From IMG/VR virus record IMGVR_UViG_3300002143_000172, positions 1 through 64,000 of that record: DNA of 64,000 nucleotides. One strand, 5' to 3'. Within the stretch, counting starts at the first letter, position 1, and each line of letters opens with the position of its first letter. A program made the translations under genes and the position numbers. Below, in pieces: positions 39,173-45,234 of this stretch. The DNA is from a virus. A model generated the notes under the pieces. It did no database searches, was not told where the DNA came from, and saw only the letters and a list, made by a program, of their open reading frames with translations.

Positions 39173-39247
39173 TGGTCCATGCTCTGAGAATCGAACTCAG
39201 TTCCTCCGGTTAAGAGCCGGTTACTTCGCCACTAAAGTTTAGCATGG
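39173..39247 (-). tRNA. tRNA-Lys (CUU)
   Basis: Acceptor CCATGCT/AGCATGG, T arm CTGAG/CTCAG, loop CTCTTAA, A73, CCA encoded. Confidence 0.92.
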
Positions 39248-39329
39248 GTTGTGTATTAAATTGATTTAATGTGCCAACCCTAGACCAATACGGGATCTAG
39301 AGCGACACTATCGTTTACCTCGTTTCATG

Positions 39330-39458
39330 TCAATCTCCTTTTTTGATATTACGATTTTGTGCTTGGCGTTCTGATTTCCAGAACACTCGTTTCCAATCTT
39401 TCAAATGCTTCCACCATTGTGGAGGCGCTGTCAAGTTACCCTTTTTGACATTTGCCAT
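39330..39458 (-). CDS. small basic Trp-rich protein, 42 aa
   Basis: Begins MANVKKGNLTAPPQWWKHL and continues with a basic helix. AAGGA lies about 8 bp before ATG, and codon use is normal, so it looks real. Such Lys/Trp-rich mini-proteins are common between T4-like phage genes. Possibly nucleic-acid binding; function unknown. Confidence 0.6.
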   Translation of the reverse strand: MANVKKGNLTAPPQWWKHLKDWKRVFWKSERQAQNRNIKKGD

Positions 39459-39485
39459 ACTGGTTCCTTTTTTAATTTAAAACTA

Positions 39486-40130
39486 TTATTTGCTGTGCAG
39501 TAAATTTACAAACTCTAACAATAGAGCATGATGTCTGCGATTATGCCAATGCTCCGGCATCCATGTATAACTGTCATACCAAAATTTTTCACTTTCTAAA
39601 TGACAGCCCATTAAACCTAAATTTCCCTGTATTATTGCCATAGGGTCTCCGTTGGCATAGGTAGCAACGGTAGTAAACTTTGTTTGATCTCCAATGAAAC
39701 AACATCCGTCATTGTAGAACATCTTGTCCGACTGTCCATTCCAGGTAACTGATATTGCTTTAGTATGTGGTCTATGAGTATCTGCGGTAGGTTGCTTGTA
39801 ATACTGTACAGCGTCTACATCCTCAAGCAGATCAAAGTAATAATGATTGGCCCAATATGCGCCCATACATATTCCTAGATACTTGCCCCCACTATTAACA
39901 AACTCTTTAATAAGATCGGCGTTATTTTTTAGCAGATAATCGTAGCTATCGGAATTTCCAAAACCACCGGGAAATGCAACTATATCAACATCATTGAAAA
40001 AATCTTCTTCTAGCTCGTGCTTGGTAAAGATTTTAAAATCATAATGGCTTTTAAGTGCTTGCATGATACCATTGCCCGACTGTACAGAACACATCGGTTG
40101 ATGTATGAACAGTGCAATCTTAGGTTTCAT
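39486..40130 (-). CDS. class I glutamine-amidotransferase-like (BPL-N/DJ-1 type) protein
   Basis: FPGGFGNSDSYDYLL (about 49-63) and the nucleophile elbow GGKYLGICMGAYWAN (about 76-90, Cys) match GATase1-like folds such as the biotin-ligase N-terminal family. A partner His is plausible in GCHLES (about 188). Whether it hydrolyses glutamine or peptides is unknown. ATG 40130 lies 5 bp after a perfect TATAAATA; an upstream ATG would begin inside tRNA-Arg. Confidence 0.7.
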   Translation of the reverse strand: MKPKIALFIHQPMCSVQSGNGIMQALKSHYDFKIFTKHELEEDFFNDVDIVAFPGGFGNSDSYDYLLKNNADLIKEFVNSGGKYLGICMGAYWANHYYFDLLEDVDAVQYYKQPTADTHRPHTKAISVTWNGQSDKMFYNDGCCFIGDQTKFTTVATYANGDPMAIIQGNLGLMGCHLESEKFWYDSYTWMPEHWHNRRHHALLLEFVNLLHSK

Positions 40131-40135
40131 AACTT

Positions 40136-40143
40136 TATTTATA
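40136..40143 (-). promoter_or_regulatory. T4-type late promoter
   Basis: Perfect TATAAATA, 5 bp before ATG 40130 and immediately next to the CCA end of tRNA-Arg(ACG). Confidence 0.8.
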
Positions 40144-40219
40144 TGGCACCCCCGGAGAGAATCGAACTCCCATTCCTGCGTTCGTAGCACAGTGTATGAA
40201 TCCATTATACGACAGGGGT
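40144..40219 (-). tRNA. tRNA-Arg (ACG)
   Basis: Acceptor ACCCCTG/CGGGGGT, loop CTACGAA, G73, CCA encoded. Flanked on both sides by late promoters facing outward; A34 needs deamination to inosine for full decoding. Confidence 0.9.
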
Positions 40220-40226
40220 ATAAATA
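40219..40226 (+). promoter_or_regulatory. T4-type late promoter
   Basis: Perfect TATAAATA, 5 bp before ATG 40232; its first base is the first base of tRNA-Arg on the other strand. Confidence 0.8.
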
Positions 40227-40231
40227 ATTTT

Positions 40232-41437
40232 ATGAAAAACTGGGAAAATGTTAAAAAACTGCACATAGAAATAAGTTCTCAATGTAACGCTGTATGTCCT
40301 ATGTGTACTCGGTATCCAACCGCTAGTTACTTTGAGCACCCGCATATACAGAAAGACTGGATGTGGACTGTAGACACAGTAAAACAACGACTACCTAAAG
40401 AAGATTTAATAGGTATAACTTCATACCTTATCAATGGCACCTTTGGAGATTTTATTATGAACTCCGAAGCAATAGAAATAATACAGTATCTAAATGAATG
40501 TTCACCCGATGCTAGTCTTTATATCAATACCAACGGTTCTGCTAGAAACGCAAGTTGGTGGAAAGAACTTGCAAAGATTCCTAATGTAGTAGTAAATTTT
40601 GCAATCGACGGATTAGAAGATACTCATTCACTTTACAGGAGAAACACTAGCTGGTCTAAGATTATTGACAATGCTAAAACATTTATAAATTCGGGCGGTC
40701 ATGCAGAATGGACAATGATTATATTTGAGCATAATAAGCATCAAGTTGATGCTTGCTTTAATCTCAGCACAACTATTGGATTTAAATCATTTACCAGCCG
40801 AAATAGCGACCGAATCAATACTGATGTTCTTGATAAAAATGGCCTTAGTAAATACGGAATAAAATCTGCCGATCCTACCATTACCAGTTATCGATCCTAC
40901 CATCAATTACAGTGGAAAGAAACTATATTAAAGAAAGGTCAGTTTTACGCAAAGCAAACATACCAAACCGGCGCATTGCCTAGTATAGACTCATGCTCGA
41001 GTATTTCGGAAAGTTCGGTATACATAGGATCAAATTGGTCCGTAATGCCGTGTTGTTTCTTAGGAAACATTACGATGGGTAGGCAGACTGATCATAGGTG
41101 GGCAAATTTCTTAGATGCACTCACTAACGCAGGATTTTCCTTAACCGACTTTGATGCAACAAGTACCAAAACAGTTCGTCAAGTATTTGAGCAAGGGTTT
41201 GACTGGGTATACAATCGCATATTAACCGACAATGCGTTAGTTGCTTGTTCAACAAATTGTCATCCTGTGGACAGTGCATTTCAGAGAAGTATGGCAAGTC
41301 GTCAACATGAAACCCTTAAAAATATGGTGCCGCCCCCAGGGATCGAACCTGGTTCCTCGGTGCTTCAAACCGGTGCTATGACCACATCAGCTAAAGCGGC
41401 ATTGGTACCAGCGGAGGGTATCGAACCCTCTCACTGA
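40232..41437 (+). CDS. radical SAM protein with SPASM-like C-terminus
   Basis: Radical SAM cluster motif CNAVCPMC (about 16-23), binding [4Fe-4S] and S-adenosylmethionine, then YINTNGS (about 99-105) and FAIDGLEDTHSLYRR as in SPASM/twitch enzymes. C-terminal cysteines at DSCSS, MPCCFLG and ACSTNCH could hold a second cluster. Such enzymes modify peptides, sugars or nucleotides. The last ~37 codons run antisense through tRNA-Phe and a tRNA remnant, so the original C-terminus has probably been replaced. ATG 40232 follows a perfect late promoter by 5 bp. Confidence 0.85.
   Translation: MKNWENVKKLHIEISSQCNAVCPMCTRYPTASYFEHPHIQKDWMWTVDTVKQRLPKEDLIGITSYLINGTFGDFIMNSEAIEIIQYLNECSPDASLYINTNGSARNASWWKELAKIPNVVVNFAIDGLEDTHSLYRRNTSWSKIIDNAKTFINSGGHAEWTMIIFEHNKHQVDACFNLSTTIGFKSFTSRNSDRINTDVLDKNGLSKYGIKSADPTITSYRSYHQLQWKETILKKGQFYAKQTYQTGALPSIDSCSSISESSVYIGSNWSVMPCCFLGNITMGRQTDHRWANFLDALTNAGFSLTDFDATSTKTVRQVFEQGFDWVYNRILTDNALVACSTNCHPVDSAFQRSMASRQHETLKNMVPPPGIEPGSSVLQTGAMTTSAKAALVPAEGIEPSH
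41325..41400 (-). tRNA. tRNA-Phe (GAA)
   Basis: Acceptor GCCGCTT/GGGCGGC, T arm CCAGG/CCTGG, loop TTGAAGC, A73, CCA encoded. Lies antisense within the 3' end of the radical SAM frame. Confidence 0.9.
41403..41432 (-). pseudogene. tRNA 3'-end remnant
   Basis: T arm GAGGG/CCCTC, acceptor strand CGCTGGT, A73 and CCA, but no anticodon or 5' half before the next tRNA begins at 41448. Confidence 0.7.
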
Positions 41438-41447
41438 TGTTATCTAT

Positions 41448-41524
41448 TGGTACCTCCGGCGGGAGTCGAACCCCCAACCACCTGCTTCTAAGGCAAGCCG
41501 CACTACCAATTAGCGTACGAAGGC
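41448..41524 (-). tRNA. class I tRNA with UAG (Leu) anticodon
   Basis: Acceptor GCCTTCG/CGGAGGT, anticodon stem CTTGC/GCAGG, loop CTTAGAA, A73, CCA encoded. The variable loop has only 5 nt, unlike the long arm of bacterial leucine tRNAs; identity therefore uncertain. Confidence 0.8.
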
Positions 41525-41529
41525 ATATA

Positions 41530-41606
41530 TGGTACCCCGTGTCTGATTCGAACAGACATCCAACTCCTTTTGAGAGAATTCGCACTACCAATTAGCGTAA
41601 CGGGGC
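41530..41606 (-). tRNA. class I tRNA with CAA (Leu) anticodon
   Basis: Acceptor GCCCCGT/ACGGGGT, T arm GTCTG/CAGAC, loop CTCAAAA, stem ATTCT/GGAGT, A73, CCA encoded. Short variable loop; its D arm is identical to that of the preceding UAG tRNA. Confidence 0.78.
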
Positions 41607-41616
41607 ATAAAAACTT

Positions 41617-41692
41617 TGGGGTGCTCTATGAGGATCGAACTCATACTACCGGGGTCACAGACCAGTGTGCAGGCCACTACACTAAGAACACC
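41617..41692 (-). tRNA. tRNA-His (GUG)
   Basis: Acceptor GTGTTCT/AGAGCAC, loop CTGTGAC, C73 and an extra G at -1 that pairs with it, as required for HisRS; CCA encoded. Confidence 0.93.
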
Positions 41693-41698
41693 ATTGTT

Positions 41699-41775
41699 TG
41701 GAGCACAGGGTGGGACTCGAACCCACGACTTTACGGATTTGCAATCCGCTACATTGGCCGCTCTGTCACCTGTGC
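41699..41775 (-). tRNA. tRNA-Cys (GCA)
   Basis: Acceptor GCACAGG/CCTGTGC, T arm GTGGG/CCCAC, loop TTGCAAA, U73 as expected for Cys, CCA encoded. Confidence 0.93.
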
Positions 41776-41782
41776 ATATAAT

Positions 41783-41856
41783 TGGAGCGGGTAGCGAGAA
41801 TCGAACTCGCGATTAAACTTCGGCAAAGTTTTAGGTTACCATTACATCATACCCGC
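41783..41856 (-). tRNA. tRNA-Gly (GCC)
   Basis: Acceptor GCGGGTA/TACCCGC, T arm GCGAG/CTCGC, loop TTGCCGA, U73, CCA encoded. Confidence 0.92.
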
Positions 41857-41864
41857 ATTGTTTG

Positions 41865-42464
41865 TTAGCCAAATAATATTTTTTTGGCATCTTTAAAATA
41901 TGTATTACTTTGAATATTTTCCATTATTCTTAGAGTTAATACAACTCTAAGTGAGTTTGATCGACTATTGTCAAAATCATGAAAAATATCTGTGTTAAAC
42001 AATATACATTCATTTGATTTTGCGACCATACTTTTTATCGGTGTATGTTTTGTTTTATCGAAACCAGCACATTCTCTTGAAGTTTTTTTCTGCAAATTGT
42101 CTATTAGATACTCTTTTAAATCTTCATCACTATACCAATTAGTAACACACGCTTCGTCTAAAATTTGAACGGTATAGTTGATACTAAATCGATCAGACAT
42201 TCCGTCCTTGTGTGCCCTGTAATATCCACCGGGCTTTGTCATAAACAAACTAACACGATGTGGCCTTAATGGCATTTGCTTTGCCATTGGTAGTAATGAA
42301 AGAAGATGATTCGCTTGATCTTTTGGAAAAGGGTAATGAATAAAAGTCTCATTATCCTCGATTGAAGGCATATTCTTTTTACAATAGTCAACGATCTTAT
42401 CTAGCCCGTCGTGGGTAAATCTAATATAGTACGGACTGCAATCTTCGATTATTGTATAGGTCAT
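41865..42464 (-). CDS. 2-oxoglutarate oxygenase-like protein, 199 aa
   Basis: HKD in GGYYRAHKDGMSDRFSINY (about 78-96) and a distal His and Arg in NTDIFHDFDNSRSNSLRVVLTL (about 157-178) fit the HxD...H...R iron/2OG pattern. ATG is 5 bp after TGTAAATA (42477-42470) with no ribosome site. It lies between tRNA-Gly and tRNA-Ser; substrate unknown. Confidence 0.7.
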   Translation of the reverse strand: MTYTIIEDCSPYYIRFTHDGLDKIVDYCKKNMPSIEDNETFIHYPFPKDQANHLLSLLPMAKQMPLRPHRVSLFMTKPGGYYRAHKDGMSDRFSINYTVQILDEACVTNWYSDEDLKEYLIDNLQKKTSRECAGFDKTKHTPIKSMVAKSNECILFNTDIFHDFDNSRSNSLRVVLTLRIMENIQSNTYFKDAKKILFG

Positions 42465-42469
42465 ATAAC

Positions 42470-42477
42470 TATTTACA
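42470..42477 (-). promoter_or_regulatory. T4-type late promoter motif
   Basis: TGTAAATA, 5 bp before the ATG at 42464. Confidence 0.55.
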
Positions 42478-42487
42478 ATCTAAAATT

Positions 42488-42579
42488 TGGCGGAAGACGG
42501 AGGAGTCGAACCCCATCCCATTTCTGAGAACCCAGTTTTCAAGGCTGGTCGGCGCACCAACGCACCTGCATCATCTTCC
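42488..42579 (-). tRNA. tRNA-Ser (UGA), class II
   Basis: Acceptor GGAAGAT/GTCTTCC, long variable arm, loop CTTGAAA, G73, CCA encoded; one mismatch at the base of the anticodon loop. Confidence 0.88.
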
Positions 42580-42585
42580 ATAACT

Positions 42586-42659
42586 TGGTCCTCTCGTATG
42601 GAATCGAACCATCATCTACCGGTTATCAGCCGATTGCTCTACCATTGAGCTACAAGAGG
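42586..42659 (-). tRNA. tRNA-Ile (GAU)
   Basis: Acceptor CCTCTTG/CGAGAGG, D arm GCTC/GAGC, loop CTGATAA, A73, CCA encoded. Intact counterpart of the chimeric copy at 36324. Confidence 0.92.
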
Positions 42660-42666
42660 AAATAAA

Positions 42667-42731
42667 ACAGGATGCATTTTTGGCTTTTTTTCAAGAAAAG
42701 ATTTTTAAATTTGCTGGAAGCATCCTAAAAC
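42667..42731 (-). repeat. covarying RNA element, copy C
   Basis: Minus-strand AGGATGC (42726-42720) pairs with GCATCCT (42675-42669); conserved TTCCAGCAAATTT and an internal CTTTT/AAAAG hairpin. Begins one or two bases after the CCA of tRNA-Asp. Confidence 0.8.
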
Positions 42732-42732
42732 T

Positions 42733-42807
42733 TGGCGGTCTGTGGGGGAATCGAACCCCCGTAAGTGGATAGACAATCCACAGTAATAACCTCTATACGA
42801 ACAGACC
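42733..42807 (-). tRNA. tRNA-Asp (GUC)
   Basis: Acceptor GGTCTGT/ACAGACC, T arm GGGGG/CCCCC, loop TTGTCTA, G73, CCA encoded. Confidence 0.93.
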
Positions 42808-42812
42808 TAAAC

Positions 42813-42887
42813 TGGTACTGCGTACGGGAATCGAACCCGTCTCTTTGGCTTGAAGGGCCAAGGACCTACCCAGAAGTCCAACGCAGT
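42813..42887 (-). tRNA. tRNA-Glu (UUC) with C33
   Basis: Perfect acceptor ACTGCGT/ACGCAGT and T arm ACGGG/CCCGT, loop CCTTCAA: the universal U33 before the anticodon is C, and the discriminator is A. Glu by anticodon only. Confidence 0.78.
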
Positions 42888-42894
42888 GTAAAAT

Positions 42895-42970
42895 TGGTCT
42901 CGCATGAAGGACTCGAACCTTCGAAATCCTGGCCCCAAACCAGGTGGCATAGCCGCTAACCGAATGCGAG
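42895..42970 (-). tRNA. tRNA-Pro (UGG), copy 2
   Basis: Acceptor CTCGCAT/ATGCGAG, perfect anticodon stem CCTGG/CCAGG, loop TTTGGGG, A73, CCA encoded. Confidence 0.92.
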
Positions 42971-42977
42971 ATAAACT

Positions 42978-43052
42978 TGGCGTACCGGGAGGGATTTGAA
43001 CCCCCACTAGCAGTTTTGGAGACTGTCGTGCTGCCGTTAACACTACCGATAC
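42978..43052 (-). tRNA. tRNA-Trp (CCA)
   Basis: Acceptor GTATCGG/CCGGTAC, loop CTCCAAA, G73, CCA encoded; T loop reads TTCAAAT. Confidence 0.92.
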
Positions 43053-43098
43053 ATAACTTGGTGGACTCAACAAGCTCATGCTTGCATTTGTCCTTAAT

Positions 43099-43173
43099 TG
43101 GTGGAGGCCGAGGGAATCGAACCCTTCTAGTCACGATGCTTGCAAGGCAACGCCGTAGCCCATTACTGCCCCC
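43099..43173 (-). tRNA. tRNA-Ala (UGC), copy 2
   Basis: Acceptor GGGGGCA/GGCCTCC, loop CTTGCAA, A73, CCA encoded. D arm is weak and one acceptor pair is mismatched. Follows an HNH gene by 5 bp. Confidence 0.8.
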
Positions 43174-43178
43174 AATTG

Positions 43179-43721
43179 TTAGACGACAAGTAATTCTTGC
43201 CATCTTATAACTTTTGATTCATCATAAACATCACGCTTACCTTTTCTTGCGTTTTCGCTTGCCGGTAAGTACTGTAAATTGTCTTGATGATGTAGTCCTC
43301 CGTTTGCTAACGGAATCCTATGATCAACTTGATATCCTTCCGGAACAAATTGATAAATTTTTCTGATTAAATCTAAATCAGCATTGTCAGGTATAGCATT
43401 TCTTTTCCGTGCTCTGTAAGCATAGACATTTGCTTTATTACCTGCTCTTTTATGTTCTTCAGTCACTCTGCCTCTATGGTCCCAGTAAGCATTTCTAGCT
43501 TCTGAAATTTTAGCAGAATGTTCTTGTGTCCTAGGAGGAAGTTTTACACCCTTTCTGTTCGGCATTTTAGACTTACCAGAAACAATAGCTTTCTTAACAC
43601 CGTTAGCAATTTTTTCTTTAGTATCTGCTGTTCTAATTCTACTGTTAGCACATGCTCTTGAGCAAAATTTTCCAGATCCAAAAGATCCATTGTGTGTAGT
43701 GTTACATTTCAGACATTTCAT
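43179..43721 (-). CDS. HNH homing-type endonuclease, 180 aa
   Basis: N-terminal Cys pairs (CLKCNTT and CSRACANS, 3-27), a basic helical NUMOD-like middle (KEKIANGVKKAI; RTQEHSAKISEARNAYW), then the HNH core GYQVDHRIPLANGGLHHQDNLQYLPASENARKGKR (about 129-163). It sits between tRNA-Asn and tRNA-Ala like the others. A perfect TATAAATA (43746-43739) and AGGAG lie upstream. Confidence 0.88.
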   Translation of the reverse strand: MKCLKCNTTHNGSFGSGKFCSRACANSRIRTADTKEKIANGVKKAIVSGKSKMPNRKGVKLPPRTQEHSAKISEARNAYWDHRGRVTEEHKRAGNKANVYAYRARKRNAIPDNADLDLIRKIYQFVPEGYQVDHRIPLANGGLHHQDNLQYLPASENARKGKRDVYDESKVIRWQELLVV

Positions 43722-43738
43722 ATTAGTTCTCCTAATTG

Positions 43739-43746
43739 TATTTATA
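43739..43746 (-). promoter_or_regulatory. T4-type late promoter
   Basis: Perfect TATAAATA 17 bp before the HNH ATG, with an AGGAG ribosome site between; not leaderless. Confidence 0.7.
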
Positions 43747-43776
43747 CAATCGTACTCAGCTAATACAAATTACATT

Positions 43777-43852
43777 TGGCTCCCCAGGTATGGATCGAAC
43801 ATACGACATCTTCGTTAACAGCGAAGCGCAACTACCTCTGTGCTACTGGGGA
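43777..43852 (-). tRNA. tRNA-Asn (GUU)
   Basis: Acceptor TCCCCAG/CTGGGGA, perfect anticodon stem CTTCG/CGAAG, loop CTGTTAA, G73, CCA encoded. Confidence 0.93.
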
Positions 43853-43886
43853 ATAAATTAGTGAAGGATTTCACGGAATAGAAAAT

Positions 43887-43974
43887 TGGTGAAGAATGAT
43901 GGAATCGAACCACTTGCCGCCACCCCGCTTAACAATGGCCACCGGGTTACAGCCGGCGACGGGGAACATCCTCC
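43887..43974 (-). tRNA. tRNA-Tyr (GUA)-like, D arm shortened
   Basis: Acceptor GGAGGAT/ATTCTTC (wobble-rich), stem GCCGG/CCGGT, loop CTGTAAC, long variable region, CCA encoded. Only about 10 nt separate acceptor and anticodon stem, so there is no normal D arm; function doubtful. Confidence 0.6.
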
Positions 43975-44237
43975 AAAACACACTCTAGCAGTTTATCTTT
44001 CTGCCTCTTTGTACTATGTACTCGGAACGAATGTGTGTATTAAAACAAACTGACTAGCTACGCTCCGACACTAACTTCACAGGTTAGCCGTGTGCCAATT
44101 TGCTTTAATACGAACTAATTTTTAGTCCCACAAGAGGGATTCCATCCTAGTCGCCGCCCGTTTAAGACTTGTTTTAAGTGCGTCTTCAGGACCTCGTTTC
44201 CTGGGCATTGCTGCTCTTACTTTCACACTTTGCGATT
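43975..44237 (-). other. structured spacer upstream of tRNA-Tyr
   Basis: A 13-bp inverted repeat (44037-44049 with 44099-44111) encloses a CTAAC/GTTAG hairpin, suggesting a ~75-nt folded RNA. A 28-codon frame (MPRKRGPEDA start, near 44194-44110) may or may not be real. Confidence 0.4.
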
Positions 44238-44390
44238 CTAACGACCTCCGCAGAGTATCTCTCGCTTTCTCATAGTTTCATAACTTTCTACAGCTCTTGT
44301 TAACTTGTTCTGAATAAGTTGTTTAACCTGTTCAGGAGTTAGCGTATGCTGTCGAAGCCAATCTACTTCTTTAATCTTTTTCTCTATCAT
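44238..44390 (-). CDS. small protein, 50 aa
   Basis: Begins MIEKKIKEVDWLRQH, mostly helical and charged. GGAG lies 5-8 bp before ATG, and its start overlaps the end of the HNH gene upstream by 20 bp, so it is probably cotranscribed. It could be a DNA-binding helper of the nuclease; no homology recognised. Confidence 0.5.
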   Translation of the reverse strand: MIEKKIKEVDWLRQHTLTPEQVKQLIQNKLTRAVESYETMRKREILCGGR

Positions 44391-44763
44391 TTCTCTCCTG
44401 CTCTACAAATTGTTCAAATCTTGTTGCTAGGTCATCATTTGCAGGATCTGTTGGTATGTTGTATGCGTGTATTCTGCGATGGCAGTTAGCACACACTACA
44501 ACACACTTTCTTAGTTCCCTTAAAACAGAACTTATACTTTTTGTTATTTGTCTAATAACCCCTACCTCTTTCTGGCTAGGATCACTATGATGGAAATCTA
44601 AACAAGCAGAGTCGGTCTCGCCGCATCTACTACATTTTAGTGTTCCTTTCCATTCCTGGAAAACATCAAGTAATTCTTTGTATCTGTTTTTTTGATACTC
44701 TAACAACCTTTCTTTGTTCTTTTCGTAAAACTCTTTTCTCTTCTGTTTGTGTTCTTGTTCCAT
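44371..44763 (-). CDS. HNH endonuclease, 130 aa
   Basis: A basic Lys/Glu-rich helix (1-35) then LKCSRCGETDSACLDFHHSDPSQKE (about 43-67) and VCANCHRRIH (about 93-102), an HNH core with the catalytic His in DFHHSDP. Fourth HNH gene in the tRNA region. I chose ATG 44763 (AGGAGAT 8 bp ahead); TATAAATA lies 20 bp further upstream. Confidence 0.85.
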   Translation of the reverse strand: MEQEHKQKRKEFYEKNKERLLEYQKNRYKELLDVFQEWKGTLKCSRCGETDSACLDFHHSDPSQKEVGVIRQITKSISSVLRELRKCVVVCANCHRRIHAYNIPTDPANDDLATRFEQFVEQERNDREKD

Positions 44764-44782
44764 AAAGTATCTCCTGATACTG

Positions 44783-44790
44783 TATTTATA
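44783..44790 (-). promoter_or_regulatory. T4-type late promoter
   Basis: Perfect TATAAATA 19 bp before the HNH ATG at 44763. Confidence 0.7.
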
Positions 44791-44823
44791 CAAAAACACA
44801 TTGTTTTTTGTAATATTTTTAAG

Positions 44824-44866
44824 GACTACAAAAAACGAAACCCCAGGGTTTTTAATCCTGGGGTCC
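44824..44866 (-). terminator. rho-independent terminator
   Basis: Minus-strand ACCCCAGG/CCTGGGGT stem with a ~9-nt A-rich loop, followed by TTTCGTTTTTT. Ends the 43-aa early gene's transcript. Confidence 0.88.
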
Positions 44867-44890
44867 TTGAAGTTGTTGTGTATTTTTGTG

Positions 44891-45022
44891 TTACACTACA
44901 CGCTCCCGGGACCCCTGGCAAATCTCTGGTGTACGATCATTACTTGATAGTAACCAAGAGGTGGGCATAAAGCCTGCCTGTTTGGCATCTAATCTATAAT
45001 AATGTATCGAACAGTTTTTCAT
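44891..45022 (-). CDS. small early protein, 43 aa
   Basis: Begins MKNCSIHYYRLDAKQAGF; no known domain. It is the only frame between two tandem consensus promoters (45081 and 45171) and a strong terminator (44824-44866), which argues for a dedicated, highly expressed monocistronic transcript early in infection. Such isolated small early genes in T4-like phages often encode host-takeover factors; that role is inference. Confidence 0.55.
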   Translation of the reverse strand: MKNCSIHYYRLDAKQAGFMPTSWLLSSNDRTPEICQGSRERVV

Positions 45023-45080
45023 TTGCTTTCTCTTTATTTCCTAAAAATTTACAAACAGCATTATTGCTGCCTATGTGTTA

Positions 45081-45109
45081 ATTATACAGTTATTTAGCAT
45101 CGCTGTCAA
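45081..45109 (-). promoter_or_regulatory. sigma-70-like promoter, tandem copy 1
   Basis: TTGACA (45109-45104), 17-bp spacer, TATAAT (45086-45081). The -35 to spacer stretch (GGTTGACAGCGATGCTAAATA) repeats at 45171-45199. Confidence 0.92.
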
Positions 45110-45170
45110 CCTCTTTTTATATTTTTGACAAAAAAGATTTTTAACAACTCTTCTTCCTAACCATGTGTCT

Positions 45171-45199
45171 ATTGTATATTTATTTAGCATCGCTGTCAA
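45171..45199 (-). promoter_or_regulatory. sigma-70-like promoter, tandem copy 2
   Basis: TTGACA (45199-45194), 17-bp spacer, TACAAT (45176-45171); a 20-bp duplicate of the promoter 90 bp downstream. Confidence 0.88.
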
Positions 45200-45234
45200 C
45201 CCCTATATTTGTGGCAAAAATGCCACACTGCGAA

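Noticed and set aside
42765-43203. Several 60-136 aa frames across the tRNA cluster
   Set aside because: They repeat tRNA T-loop translations (GSNP-, ESNPSL-type peptides) and overlap well-formed tRNAs on both strands.
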